DNA of 64,000 nucleotides from Scleromatobacter sp039920745. Its GTDB lineage: Bacteria; Pseudomonadota; Gammaproteobacteria; Burkholderiales; Burkholderiaceae_C. Shown in pieces: positions 1-7,885 of the stretch (positions within the stretch are counted from its first letter, which is position 1; every line of letters begins with the position of its first letter). The notes beneath the pieces were generated by a model that saw only the letters and a program-made list of their open reading frames with translations, made no database searches and was not told the origin of the DNA. Location of the stretch: the NCBI GenBank assembly GCA_039920745.1, contig JBDSDD010000037.1, positions 124,001 through 188,000 of the forward strand. Reading direction: 5' to 3'. The position numbers and the translations under genes were made by a program.

Positions 1-1386
1 CCACATCCCCGCGGTGATTTCCTGAACGCGCTTCTTCAGGCCGCGGTCCGACCACTTTTCCAGCGTCAACGGTTCGGACTGCGCCAGATCGGCCTGGAAC
101 GCAGCGCGCATCTGGTCGCCGAAGCTCGCGCTGAGCACGACGGCGTCGATCTCGTCGTTGTGCAAGAAGCTGCGCCAGTCGAGGTTGGTGGAGCCGACCG
201 CGCTCCAGACACCGTCGATCAGCGTCGTCTTCGCGTGCAACAGCGCACCCTGACGCTCGTAGATCTTGACGCCGGACTCCAGCAGCTCACCGTAGTGGCG
301 CCGGCCCGCGCTCATCACCAGCCAGGAGTCGCTGACGCTGGGCAACAGCAGTTGAACATCGACTCCGCGCCGGGCCGCGTCCTCGATCGCGCCCAGCAAC
401 TGCGGATCGGGATCGAAGTAGGCGTTGGCCAGCAGGATGGACGTCGACGCACTGCGCACGGCCGACACCAGCGTCGCGTAGATCTGGCTGGACGGCTCGG
501 TCGACGTGCCGCCGATCGCGCGCACGACGACGTCGCCCTGGCGGCCGACCTCGGGCAGGTAGGTCGCCGGCGCCATCGGCTTGCCCTTCTGGCGCCGCCA
601 GGTGTCCATGAACAGGTTCTGGAAGTCAGCCACGACCGGGCCGTCGATCTTCAAATCCGTGTCGCGCCACGGCACCTTTTGCCCGTGGCCCGGCTCTTCC
701 TTCGAGTGCGGACTGAACGAGCCGCCCGAGTAGACACTGCTGATGTTGATGCCGCCGACGAATGCCGTCCTGCCGTCGATGATCGTCAGCTTGCGGTGGT
801 CGCGCTGGTTGACGTCCCAGCCGGAGCGCGCCTTGGTGGGATCGATCGGGTTGAATTGCAGCGTGTTGATGCCGTTGGCCGCGAGATCGTCGAAGAACGC
901 CTTGGGCGTGCTGAGCGAGCCGACGCCGTCATAGATCAGGTTGACGACGACGCCGCGCGCGCTGGCCGCCTTGAGCTCATTGGCGAAGCGCTGGCCGACC
1001 TCGTCGTCCTCGATGATGTAGCTCTCCATGTTGATGGAGTTGGTCGCGCCCGCCATCGCGGCGTACAGCGCCTGGTAGGTGGCCGGGCCGTCCTGCAGCA
1101 GCGTCACCTTGTTGCCGGCCGACAGCGGCGTGCCGACGATCTCCTGCTCGAACGCCAGGTGGCGCTCGAGGATGTCCGTGTCCTGCCCGGTGGCCTTCAA
1201 TTTGTCGAGGACGCGGTTGCGCGCGGCTGCCGACAGCGGCCCACGGGGGCCGTCGATGAGCACGCCGCTGGTGCCAGCGGGCTCCGTCGACTGCGGAGCG
1301 ATCGTCGGCAGCGTCGAGCACGCCGCCAGCAACGCCAGGCCACAGGCGCTGGCGGCGCGAACCAGGAACGGGGGAACGGCGGTCAT
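1..1386 (-). CDS. Phospholipase D family lipoprotein (cardiolipin synthase-like), 3' end outside window
   Basis: The reading frame opens at an ATG at 1386 and stays open to base 1, giving 462 residues without a stop, so the C-terminus lies beyond the left edge. The N-terminus is a lipoprotein signal with lipobox LLAAC (Cys23). Two HKD catalytic motifs are visible: HRKLTIIDGRTAFVGG around residue 197 and HAKTTLIDGVWSAVGSTN around residue 383. This pair is the signature of the phospholipase D superfamily, and the spacing fits cardiolipin synthases, which condense phosphatidylglycerol into cardiolipin. Typical ClsA/ClsB enzymes have N-terminal membrane helices or none, so a lipidated form suggests an enzyme on the periplasmic face of a membrane. 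The substrate is inferred from the family. It is divergent from purU, 100 bp away. Confidence 0.85.
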   Translation of the reverse strand, partial: MTAVPPFLVRAASACGLALLAACSTLPTIAPQSTEPAGTSGVLIDGPRGPLSAAARNRVLDKLKATGQDTDILERHLAFEQEIVGTPLSAGNKVTLLQDGPATYQALYAAMAGATNSINMESYIIEDDEVGQRFANELKAASARGVVVNLIYDGVGSLSTPKAFFDDLAANGINTLQFNPIDPTKARSGWDVNQRDHRKLTIIDGRTAFVGGINISSVYSGGSFSPHSKEEPGHGQKVPWRDTDLKIDGPVVADFQNLFMDTWRRQKGKPMAPATYLPEVGRQGDVVVRAIGGTSTEPSSQIYATLVSAVRSASTSILLANAYFDPDPQLLGAIEDAARRGVDVQLLLPSVSDSWLVMSAGRRHYGELLESGVKIYERQGALLHAKTTLIDGVWSAVGSTNLDWRSFLHNDEIDAVVLSASFGDQMRAAFQADLAQSEPLTLEKWSDRGLKKRVQEITAGMW

Positions 1387-1473
1387 CGTTGTCTACTTAT
1401 GTTGAGCTGGCGGCAGGCCGGGTGGCGAAGGGTGGTTTGGCAACCCGCGTGCCCGACAGTAGCAGGCCCTCCT

Positions 1474-1479
1474 TACAAT
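1474..1479 (+). promoter_or_regulatory. -10 element TACAAT just before purU
   Basis: A good sigma70 -10 hexamer (TACAAT) overlaps the first possible ATG of purU (1478) and ends 7 nt before the second ATG (1487). Transcription would start at or next to 1487, so the mRNA would be leaderless and begin at that ATG. The -35 region is weak (GCCCGA at 17 bp spacing). Confidence 0.45.
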
Positions 1480-1486
1480 GCCGATC

Positions 1487-2383
1487 ATGCAGTCCTCTCC
1501 CTCTCGCGAGCGCGAATACATCCTCCGGCTGTCTTGCCGCGACACCAAGGGCATCGTGCATGCCGTCTCCGGGCTGCTGTTCCAGGCGGGTTGCAACATC
1601 ATCGATTCGCAGCAGTTCGGCGATCTGATCGGGCCGGGCGCCACCGGCCGCTTCTTCATGCGCGTGCATTTCGAGGCCCCGCCGCAGCTCGCCGACACGG
1701 CCACGCTGGACCGAATGCTGTCCAACGTCACCCAGCAGTTCGAGATGGATGCGCAGTTGCACGCGCTGGCGCGCCGCCCGCGCGTGCTGCTGATGGTGAG
1801 CCAGCATGGCCACTGCCTGAACGACCTGCTGTTTCGCTGGCACAGCGGCCAGCTGGATGTCGACATCCCGGCCATCGTCTCCAACCACGTGACCTTCGCC
1901 GACCTGGCCGCCAGCTACGGCCTGCCGTTCCATCACCTGCCACTCGCGCCGGGCGCCAGCGCCGAGGCCAAGCGCACGCAGGAGCAGGCGGTGCAGGCGA
2001 TCGTCGAGGAACAGGGCATCGACCTGGTGGTGCTCGCGCGCTACATGCAGATCCTGTCGCCCGAGCTGTGCGGCGCGCTCGACAACCGCGCGATCAACAT
2101 CCACCACAGCTTCCTGCCCAGCTTCAAGGGCGCGAAGCCGTACTACCAGGCGCACGATCGCGGCGTGAAGCTGATCGGCGCCACGGCGCACTACGTCACC
2201 GCCGACCTGGACGAGGGCCCGATCATCGAGCAGGACGTCGAGCGCGTCGACCACACGCTGACGCCCGAAGACATCACCGCCATCGGCCGAGACGTCGAGT
2301 GCGTCGTCCTGGCGCGCGCCGTGCGCTGGCACGTGGAACACCGTGTGCTTCGCAACGGACGCAAGACCGTGGTGTTCAACTAG
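1487..2383 (+). CDS. purU: Formyltetrahydrofolate deformylase
   Basis: PurU hydrolyses 10-formyl-THF to formate and THF, balancing one-carbon pools and feeding formate to purine synthesis. The 298-residue product has an N-terminal ACT regulatory domain (about residues 8-90) and a C-terminal formyl-hydrolase domain. The catalytic triad of the formyltransferase fold is present: Asn204 and His206 in NIHHSFLPSFKGA, and Asp242 in DLDEGPII. Length is normal (280-300). I chose the ATG at 1487 rather than 1478 because a -10 hexamer overlaps 1478, which would make the message leaderless at 1487. The next gene starts 19 nt after the stop and may be co-transcribed. Identification is secure; the exact start is less so. 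Confidence 0.93.
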   Translation: MQSSPSREREYILRLSCRDTKGIVHAVSGLLFQAGCNIIDSQQFGDLIGPGATGRFFMRVHFEAPPQLADTATLDRMLSNVTQQFEMDAQLHALARRPRVLLMVSQHGHCLNDLLFRWHSGQLDVDIPAIVSNHVTFADLAASYGLPFHHLPLAPGASAEAKRTQEQAVQAIVEEQGIDLVVLARYMQILSPELCGALDNRAINIHHSFLPSFKGAKPYYQAHDRGVKLIGATAHYVTADLDEGPIIEQDVERVDHTLTPEDITAIGRDVECVVLARAVRWHVEHRVLRNGRKTVVFN

Positions 2384-2402
2384 CGAGCAGGGATCTCTTC
2401 GA

Positions 2403-2852
2403 ATGCCCAATCCGAAAGCCCGTGCGGCCGCGCTCAACGCTTCGCCCGAAGATGCCGAGACCCAGTTCTACGAGGCCTTGCGCGACGGCGACCTGGCGCG
2501 CGTGATGGCCGTCTGGGCCGACGACGACGACGTGGTGTGCGTGCATCCGGGCGGCGCTCGCGTGATGGGCCCCCAGGCAGTGCGCGCGGCATTCGAGGCG
2601 GTCTTCGCCAGCGGCACCATCGCGGTTCATCCGGAGCACGTCAAGCGGGTGCAAGCGATGGGCTGCGCGGTGCACAGCGTGCTCGAGCGCATCGACGTCG
2701 TCACCGTCGACGGGCCGCGCACCGGCTGGATCGTCGCCACCAACGTCTACGTCAAGACCAGCCAGGGCTGGCGCATGGTGGCGCATCATGCAAGTCCGGG
2801 CGCGCCCGACGACATCCCCGAGATCGCCGACGCGCCGTCCGTCCTGCACTGA
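2403..2852 (+). CDS. NTF2-like (SnoaL/DUF4440-type) small protein
   Basis: A 149-residue protein of the NTF2-like fold. The sequence shows an alternating helix/sheet pattern with FYEALRDGDLARVMAVWADDDDVVCVHPGG near the N-terminus and WRMVAHHASPG near the C-terminus, the usual pattern of SnoaL-3/DUF4440 proteins often labelled 'ketosteroid isomerase-like'. These act as small-ligand enzymes or binding proteins, and no specific substrate can be assigned. The ATG at 2403 is preferred to an upstream in-frame ATG that lies inside purU. It is compact with purU (19 nt) and the YheT-like hydrolase (58 nt), suggesting one transcript. Confidence 0.75.
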   Translation: MPNPKARAAALNASPEDAETQFYEALRDGDLARVMAVWADDDDVVCVHPGGARVMGPQAVRAAFEAVFASGTIAVHPEHVKRVQAMGCAVHSVLERIDVVTVDGPRTGWIVATNVYVKTSQGWRMVAHHASPGAPDDIPEIADAPSVLH

Positions 2853-2910
2853 GCACTTCTCGGGCGCGTCGATTGCTCTGCGCGCCAATCTCTTTCTCCA
2901 AGATCTTCCG

Positions 2911-3930
2911 ATGTCCGCCGTCCTGCCGTCCGCCGCCTTCGCCTCGCACCGCGCGCCCTGGTGGCTGCCGGGCGGTCACCTGCAGACGATCTGGCCGTCC
3001 ATGTTCTCGCGCGCCACCGTCGGCGACGCGCCGCAGTTCCGGCGCGAGCGCTGGACGACACCCGATGACGACTTCATCGACGTCGACTTCCTGGTCGATC
3101 CGCTGGATGCGCAGGCCGACGCTGCCACGCGTCCGCTGCTGATCCTGTTCCATGGCCTCGAGGGCTCGTCGCGGAGCGGCTACGCGACCGCCTTCGCCTG
3201 CCTGGCGCGCGAGCAGGGCTGGTCGTATGCGGTGCCGCACTTTCGCGGCTGCTCCGGCGAGCTCAACCTCGCGCCGCGCGCCTACCACTCGGGCGACTAC
3301 GAAGAGGTCGAATGGATCCTGCAGCGCATGTCGGAGCGCCGTGGCGGGCCGGTGCTCGCCGTGGGGATCTCGCTGGGTGGCAACATGCTGTTGCGCTGGG
3401 CCGAAGAGTCCGGCGCGTCGGCCGCGAAAAAAGCCGTTGCGGTGGCGGCCGTGTGCTCGCCCATCGACCTGGCCGCCGGCGGCCACGCGATCGGCAGCGG
3501 CTTCGGTCTGCACACCTACACGCGCATGTTCCTGCGCACGATGAAGCCCAAGGCGCTGGCCAAGCTGCGCCAGCACCCGGGCCTGTTCGACGAGCGCCGG
3601 CTGCGCGCCGCGCGCAACCTGTACGAGTTCGACAACGTGTTCACGGCGCCGCTGCACGGCTTTCGCGACACCGAGGACTACTGGAAGCGCGCGTCGGCCA
3701 AGCCGCACCTGCGCGACATCCGCATCCCGGCGCTGGTGCTCAACGCGCTCAACGATCCGTTCGTGCCGGGCGAATGCCTGCCCAGGCAGTCGGAAGTCGG
3801 CGAGCACGTCACGCTGTGGCAGCCCAGGCACGGCGGCCACGTCGGCTTCGCCGGCGGCTCGCTGCCGCCCGGCCATGCGATGTCGATGCCGACCTCGGTA
3901 TTCGGCTGGCTCAAGAACCACAATCGCTGA
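2911..3930 (+). CDS. Alpha/beta hydrolase, YheT family
   Basis: A 339-residue alpha/beta hydrolase. The oxyanion-hole motif HGLEG lies at residues 81-85, the nucleophile elbow GISLGG places Ser154, and Asp282 (NDPFVPG) with His310 (HGGHVGF) complete a catalytic triad. The N-terminal PWWLPGGHLQTIWP is characteristic of the YheT/UPF0017 group (related to eukaryotic ABHD1-3), whose members are probably esterases or lipases of unknown physiological substrate. Length is typical. The start at 2911 puts the family-specific N-terminus in frame; longer starts run back into the preceding gene. Confidence 0.85.
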   Translation: MSAVLPSAAFASHRAPWWLPGGHLQTIWPSMFSRATVGDAPQFRRERWTTPDDDFIDVDFLVDPLDAQADAATRPLLILFHGLEGSSRSGYATAFACLAREQGWSYAVPHFRGCSGELNLAPRAYHSGDYEEVEWILQRMSERRGGPVLAVGISLGGNMLLRWAEESGASAAKKAVAVAAVCSPIDLAAGGHAIGSGFGLHTYTRMFLRTMKPKALAKLRQHPGLFDERRLRAARNLYEFDNVFTAPLHGFRDTEDYWKRASAKPHLRDIRIPALVLNALNDPFVPGECLPRQSEVGEHVTLWQPRHGGHVGFAGGSLPPGHAMSMPTSVFGWLKNHNR

Positions 3931-3981
3931 CACCCTGGCAGCGCCCGCGCGCCGCCTGAACCAACCCTGGAGAGAGCCGGC

Positions 3982-4554
3982 ATGGACGACATGGTGCGCG
4001 CTGCCCTGAAGAAGTGGCCCAACGTGCCGGCCTGCACCGGTTGGCTAGCGCTGGACGCGCGTGGCGACTGGTACATGCGCGACGACCGCACGCAGGCCGC
4101 CGGCGCGTTCCCGCTCGCCAAGGGCAGCCGCATCGAGCACCGTCAGTTGCGTGAGTTCATCGAGCGCAATTACGAAGGCACGCCGGACGGCGAGTGGTAT
4201 TTCCAGAACGGCCCGCAGCGCGTCTACGTGGAGCTGGAGGCCGCGCCGCACGTCTGGCGCCTGGCCGCGCGGCCCGGCGGTGCGCCGGAGGTGCACTCGC
4301 ACACCGGGCAGGCCGTGGCGGTGGAGTCGGCGTGGCTCGACGAGCACGGCCGGCTGTTCCTGGCGACGGACGCGGGTTTCGGCATCGTGCACACGCAGGA
4401 CATGGAGGCCGCCGCCGACGCCGTCGAGGCCGGCCTGTGGGTGCCGGGGTCGCTGGACTTCGACGCGATGCCCGCGCGCTTTCGCTTCTGCCTGAGCCCG
4501 GCGCGCCTGTGGGATGGCCACCCACCCCGCGAAACCGCGCCCGCCGCGCCCTGA
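3982..4554 (+). CDS. Conserved hypothetical protein (tentatively DUF2946 family)
   Basis: A 190-residue soluble protein without signal peptide or membrane segment. The N-terminus has the recognisable block KKWPNVPACTGWLALDARG followed by WYMRDD, then EFIERNYEGTPDGEWYFQNGPQRVYVELE. I recall such proteins as a small Burkholderiales family annotated DUF2946, but I cannot confirm the family number. It probably has one globular alpha/beta domain; no catalytic motif is obvious. A clear purine-rich ribosome site (GGAGAG, 3970-3975) precedes the ATG at 3982. It ends 52 nt from the convergent cytochrome gene, with a minus-strand terminator between them. Confidence 0.7.
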   Translation: MDDMVRAALKKWPNVPACTGWLALDARGDWYMRDDRTQAAGAFPLAKGSRIEHRQLREFIERNYEGTPDGEWYFQNGPQRVYVELEAAPHVWRLAARPGGAPEVHSHTGQAVAVESAWLDEHGRLFLATDAGFGIVHTQDMEAAADAVEAGLWVPGSLDFDAMPARFRFCLSPARLWDGHPPRETAPAAP

Positions 4555-4557
4555 CAC

Positions 4558-4586
4558 ACAAAGAAAAAGCCGCCCGCGGGCGGCTT
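4558..4586 (-). terminator. Rho-independent terminator of the cytochrome c gene
   Basis: Bases 4567-4586 are a perfect inverted repeat of AAGCCGCCCG. Read on the minus strand it is followed by TTTTTCTTT, giving a strong hairpin plus T-run downstream of the cytochrome stop codon. The plus-strand side has no T-run. Confidence 0.8.
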
Positions 4587-4606
4587 CGTCGTGCGTGCGT
4601 CCAGGC

Positions 4607-5188
4607 CTACTTGGACGCGGCCAACGTGGCGGCAGAGGCCGCGGGTGCGGCACCCGATGCCGGCGAGGCCGCCACGGCCGGCGCCTTCGGGTCGGCGAAC
4701 TTGCCGCCGCCCTGGTTGGCCATGTAGACCACCGCGCGGCCGACTTCCAGGTCGCTGAAGTCGCCACCGCCCTGCGCGGGCATGTTGCCCTTGCCGTGCA
4801 GCGCGGAGCTGAGCAGCGCGTCGTACCCCTTGGCCACGCGCGGGCCCCAGGCCGCAGCGTCGCCGAACTTGGGCGCGCCGAGCAGGCCGGCCGTGTGGCA
4901 GGTGGTGCACTGGACCTCGAACACCTGCTTGCCAGACTTGGGCTCGACGACGATCGAGGCGTCGAACACCGTGTCGCTGGCTACCGGCGCGATGCGCGCG
5001 GCCGCGGCGGACGCGGTCAGGGCCACGGAGCCCGGCGACTGCTTGTTTTCGAGCACCACGAACTGCGTGAGCATGATGATCACGAGCACAGGGACGATGA
5101 TCGCCGCTGCCACCACGATGATCAGCTGCTTCGGGGTCTTGATGCCGGACTCGTGTTCTGCGTCGTCGTGATGTTGCTCGTCGCTCAT
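4607..5188 (-). CDS. Membrane-anchored c-type cytochrome (cytochrome c5 type)
   Basis: A 193-residue protein with an acidic/His-rich N-terminus, one transmembrane helix (about residues 20-43, IIVVAAAIIVPVLVIIML) and one periplasmic heme domain. The heme-binding motif is CTTCH, and the likely axial Met is in GKGNMPAQGGG. The C-terminus is an Ala/Pro-rich tail. The overall plan matches the cytochrome c5-like single-heme proteins common in Betaproteobacteria, which pass electrons between quinol-oxidising complexes and terminal oxidases; the partner here is inferred. Maturation would depend on the ccm operon at 43952-50671. The start at 5188 gives the membrane anchor directly. Transcription ends at the terminator 20 nt past the stop. 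Confidence 0.88.
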   Translation of the reverse strand: MSDEQHHDDAEHESGIKTPKQLIIVVAAAIIVPVLVIIMLTQFVVLENKQSPGSVALTASAAAARIAPVASDTVFDASIVVEPKSGKQVFEVQCTTCHTAGLLGAPKFGDAAAWGPRVAKGYDALLSSALHGKGNMPAQGGGDFSDLEVGRAVVYMANQGGGKFADPKAPAVAASPASGAAPAASAATLAASK

Positions 5189-5347
5189 GGATTCCTCGGG
5201 GCGCGGACTACAGGAAGGACCTTCGACCGCGCGATGCACACCATGCGCGCACCCTCGGCCGTCAGGCAAAAGCCGCGCGATTATAGGTTCCAGTCCCGCG
5301 TCGAACGCCGGATTGCGGCGCTGGAGTGCCCCGGGACAAACCCCTGC

Positions 5348-5386
5348 TATCCAGAAAGCAAAACGCCCGGCGCGAAGGCCAGGCGT
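5348..5386 (-). terminator. Rho-independent terminator of the ferritin-like gene
   Basis: Bases 5363-5371 pair with 5378-5386 around a 6-nt loop. On the minus strand the single imperfect position is a G-U wobble, and the stem is followed by TTTTGCTTT, so it is oriented to stop transcription of the gene ending at 5416. Confidence 0.7.
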
Positions 5387-5415
5387 CTGTTTCGAGGCGA
5401 GAACGCCTGCAGCGG

Positions 5416-6282
5416 TCAGACCGCCTGCGGATCCGGCGGCACGACACGTGCCGCGACCAGCGCCGTCACTTCCTTGCGGTAGCGATTGAGCTCCTGCACC
5501 GACACGAAGCTGCGTTCGAGCAGCAGGCTCATGTTGTGGAGGATGCGCTCGACGACCTTGTTCTCCCACACGGCATCGAACTGGATCTGCTTGTCCAGCC
5601 AGCCTTCGAGCCACTGCGGATCGGGCACGCGGCTCTGGATGGTGTCGCGCGGGAACAGCGTGGCGTTGACGTGCAGGTTGGTCGGATGCAGCGCCTGCGC
5701 GGTGCGGCGCGCGCTGGCCATCAGCACGCCCACCTTGGAGAACGCAGCCTTGGCCTCGTTGCCGAATCGAGTGAGGGCTTTCTTCATGTAGCGCAGGTAG
5801 GCGCCGCCGTGGCGGGCCTCGTCGCGCGCGAGCGTCTCGTAGATGTGTTTGATCACCGGCTCGGTGTGCCATTGCGCGGCGCGGCGATACCAGTGGTTCA
5901 GGCGGATCTCGCCGCAGAAATGCAGCATCAGCGTCTCGAGGGCCGGGGCCGGGTCGAACTCGAAGCGCACGGCGTGCAGCTCTTCCTCGGTGGGCACCAG
6001 CTCGGGACGGAAGCGGCGCAGGTACTCCATCAGCACCAAAGAGTGCTTCTGCTCCTCGAAGAACCAGACGCTCATGAACGCGCAGAAGTCGCTGTCGTCG
6101 CGGTTGTCACGCAGGAACATCTCGGTGGCCGGCAACGCGGACCACTCCGTGATCGCGTTCATCTTGATCGTGGTGGCCTGCTCGTCGGTCAGTTGGGTCG
6201 GGTCGAAGGAATCCCAGGGGATGTCCTTGTCCATGTCCCAACGGACGGCTTCGAGTTGTTTGAAAAGTTCGGGATACAGCAT
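5416..6282 (-). CDS. Ferritin-like diiron protein (acyl-ACP-desaturase-like)
   Basis: A 288-residue all-helical protein with the two-Fe carboxylate signature of the ferritin-like/R2-like superfamily: Glu46, then Glu77-x-x-His80 (FFEEQKH), Glu125 (GEIRLNH) and Glu155-x-x-His158 (DEARHGG). The spacing E...ExxH...E...ExxH is that of acyl-ACP desaturases and related oxygen-activating enzymes. The substrate is unknown. Related Burkholderiales genes are usually left as ferritin-like or putative desaturase. The ribosome site AGGAGG (minus strand, 6294-6299) fits the ATG at 6282, and a possible -10 TAAAAT lies at 6307-6312. It is monocistronic, with its own terminator. Confidence 0.78.
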   Translation of the reverse strand: MLYPELFKQLEAVRWDMDKDIPWDSFDPTQLTDEQATTIKMNAITEWSALPATEMFLRDNRDDSDFCAFMSVWFFEEQKHSLVLMEYLRRFRPELVPTEEELHAVRFEFDPAPALETLMLHFCGEIRLNHWYRRAAQWHTEPVIKHIYETLARDEARHGGAYLRYMKKALTRFGNEAKAAFSKVGVLMASARRTAQALHPTNLHVNATLFPRDTIQSRVPDPQWLEGWLDKQIQFDAVWENKVVERILHNMSLLLERSFVSVQELNRYRKEVTALVAARVVPPDPQAV

Positions 6283-6401
6283 GCTGGCGTCAGCCTCCTG
6301 GCACCGATTTTAGACGTTGCCAAGCCTCGTAAGTGCGACAAAAGGTTGAGGATACCGAACGACTCTCGGCAAGTCGCGCGAACAGCCTTGCAGAATCACG
6401 G

Positions 6402-7403
6402 TCAATTGCCCGACTGGCGAGCACCCTGGCGCCATTGCGCCACCGCTTGACTGATGTCTACGAGCCCGGTCATCGCACGGATTCCGGGTAGCCGCAACCC
6501 GCGCAGGGCCGGCGAGCCGCCACCGGCCCATATTTGCACCGAGGCGGGAAGGCGAGCGCGCAACTCGGCCAGTGCCGGCAACGCCTCGGCTGCCAGCAGG
6601 CTCTCGGAGCAACTGAGCGCGACGACGTCGATGCGATGGGCGGCGGCGGCGGCGGCGATGTCGGCAACAGGCGTCTGGGTGCCCAGCGACAGGCAACGAC
6701 AGGCCTCCAGCGTCAGCAGCGCCTCGACCATCAGCAGCCCGAGGCCGTGCGCCTCGCCGGGCACGGTGGTCAGCAGCATGCGGGGCGGCCTGGGTTCGAG
6801 GCCGGTCTGGAACGGCACCAGCGCCCGGCGCAGCACCGACTGCACGGCCTCGCTGTACAGGTGCTCCTGGTGGACGGCGATGCCGCCGGCCAGCCAGGCC
6901 TCGCCCACCGCCACGGTCAGCGGCGCCACGCCGTCGACGACGAACGAGGCCAGCCCGGCACGCGCCAGACCCAGGGTCAACCAGTGGCGCAGCGCCTCGG
7001 CGCCGCCGGCACGCAACGCAACCAGGCCTTCGCCAACGTCGAGCACCGCGTTGGCGCGCGGCGCGGTCGGGCGCGGGCGGGCCGGGGGCGCGGACGCCAG
7101 GTCGGCCAGCACCCTGTCGAGCTCGGCGGGCGGCAGCGCCAGCAGGCGGCCTGGGCGCTGGCCGGCCAGCAGCGCGCGCCGGATCAGGGTCAGGCGATCA
7201 ACCAGCGAGCGCGGGTAGCCGCGAATGCCCGCGGCGTCGCGCTGCGGCACCGGAAAGCCATAACGGCGCTCCCAGGCGCGCAGCGTGTCCTTGCCCAGGC
7301 CGGTCTCCCGCTCCACCGCAGCAATCGACAGCAAGGGTTCCTCAGCGAGCGGCCGGGGCAACGCGCCAGGTGAATCCGAAGATGGGGTCGCCGACGTAAC
7401 CAT
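6402..7403 (-). CDS. litR: MerR-family B12-binding transcriptional regulator (LitR/CarH-type photoreceptor)
   Basis: A 333-residue regulator with three parts: a MerR winged helix-turn-helix (residues about 24-90, with LRAWERRYG), a four-helix B12-capping domain (about 115-200) and a Rossmann-like cobalamin-binding domain (about 207-320). The light-sensor signature of CarH is present: Trp170 and Glu180-His181 with the same 10-residue spacing as CarH W131/E141-H142, and ExHxxG at 217-222 (His219 as the lower cobalt ligand). Such proteins bind adenosylcobalamin, repress DNA in the dark and release it on illumination. Leu171 replaces the CarH His132 that forms the light adduct. It is divergent from a lipid-modification operon that it probably controls through palindromes in the shared gap. 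The ATG at 7403 is the start nearest the HTH. Confidence 0.85.
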   Translation of the reverse strand: MVTSATPSSDSPGALPRPLAEEPLLSIAAVERETGLGKDTLRAWERRYGFPVPQRDAAGIRGYPRSLVDRLTLIRRALLAGQRPGRLLALPPAELDRVLADLASAPPARPRPTAPRANAVLDVGEGLVALRAGGAEALRHWLTLGLARAGLASFVVDGVAPLTVAVGEAWLAGGIAVHQEHLYSEAVQSVLRRALVPFQTGLEPRPPRMLLTTVPGEAHGLGLLMVEALLTLEACRCLSLGTQTPVADIAAAAAAHRIDVVALSCSESLLAAEALPALAELRARLPASVQIWAGGGSPALRGLRLPGIRAMTGLVDISQAVAQWRQGARQSGN

Positions 7404-7490
7404 CACATGCAAGCCGCGAAATTCATATTCGTCCAGACAGATTTCGCCCAAGGGGAGGCCTGCTCCGATTGGAACGCAGGATTCTCCACC

Positions 7491-7501
7491 TGTCCTGGAC
7501 A
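7491..7501. promoter_or_regulatory. Palindromic operator copy 1 (TGTCCTGGACA)
   Basis: A perfect 5-1-5 palindrome, repeated 65 bp downstream at 7556-7566. It lies 87 bp upstream of the litR start codon, in the position expected for autorepression. Assignment to the MerR/B12 protein is inferred from location. Confidence 0.6.
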
Positions 7502-7553
7502 ATCAAGGCCCATGTTGGCAAAGTACTCGCATATGTCGACCCTGAATCCTTTG

Positions 7554-7568
7554 TTTGTCCTGGACAAA
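7554..7568. promoter_or_regulatory. Palindromic operator copy 2 (TTTGTCCTGGACAAA)
   Basis: Same 11-bp core as the upstream copy, with arms extended to 7 bp each. It overlaps the candidate -35 hexamer of the operon promoter, so a bound repressor would block RNA polymerase. Confidence 0.6.
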
Positions 7569-7589
7569 ACTGCCGGTCACCGATTCTAT
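7561..7589 (+). promoter_or_regulatory. Candidate promoter of the amine-oxidase/DUF1365/cfa operon
   Basis: TGGACA (7561-7566) and TTCTAT (7584-7589) are separated by 17 bp. The -35 is the right half of operator copy 2. This is a moderate match to the sigma70 consensus. A light- or stress-responsive alternative sigma factor cannot be excluded. Confidence 0.4.
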
Positions 7590-7885
7590 GGTCTGGGCAG
7601 CGCGGGTCGCAACCCCCCTCAAATCAAGGTGTCTGGCGCTGTCGCCTGCGGAACTTCGGGCGCAGAATTCTCTCCGAACAACAGTGCGGGGGCCGCGGCG
7701 CCGTCGCACCGCCGCGCACGACGCGGCGCTTCGGCTGGTTTACTCGCTGCGCAGCTTCGTCGGTCTTCCCTCGAAACGTCCCGAGCGCTTCTCCTCCTCC
7801 CTCCCTCCCTTGTTCGCTCAGGGACGCTGCGCAGCGACATTTGTTCTTCGGCGCCCGCCCGCGGACGCCGCCCGGGACGGCCGGC

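Larger units (their letters stand above)
7404..7885. other. Regulatory gap between litR and the amine-oxidase operon
   Basis: A 482-bp non-coding stretch. It holds two copies of TGTCCTGGACA, a degenerate half-like site (GTCCAGACA, near 7431), a candidate promoter toward the operon, and then about 290 bp of GC-rich leader with pyrimidine-rich tracts (around 7790-7810). I see no convincing gene in the leader. Its length suggests either post-transcriptional control or a second, unseen promoter closer to the GTG at 7886. Confidence 0.6.

Noticed and set aside
160..2505. Very long open frames on the opposite strand or other frames of real genes (for example 160-2505 plus and 18408-21680 minus)
   Set aside because: They are Arg/Ala/Gly-rich shadows produced by high-GC third positions. 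The proven families (PLD protein, purU, leuS) occupy the same DNA in another frame.
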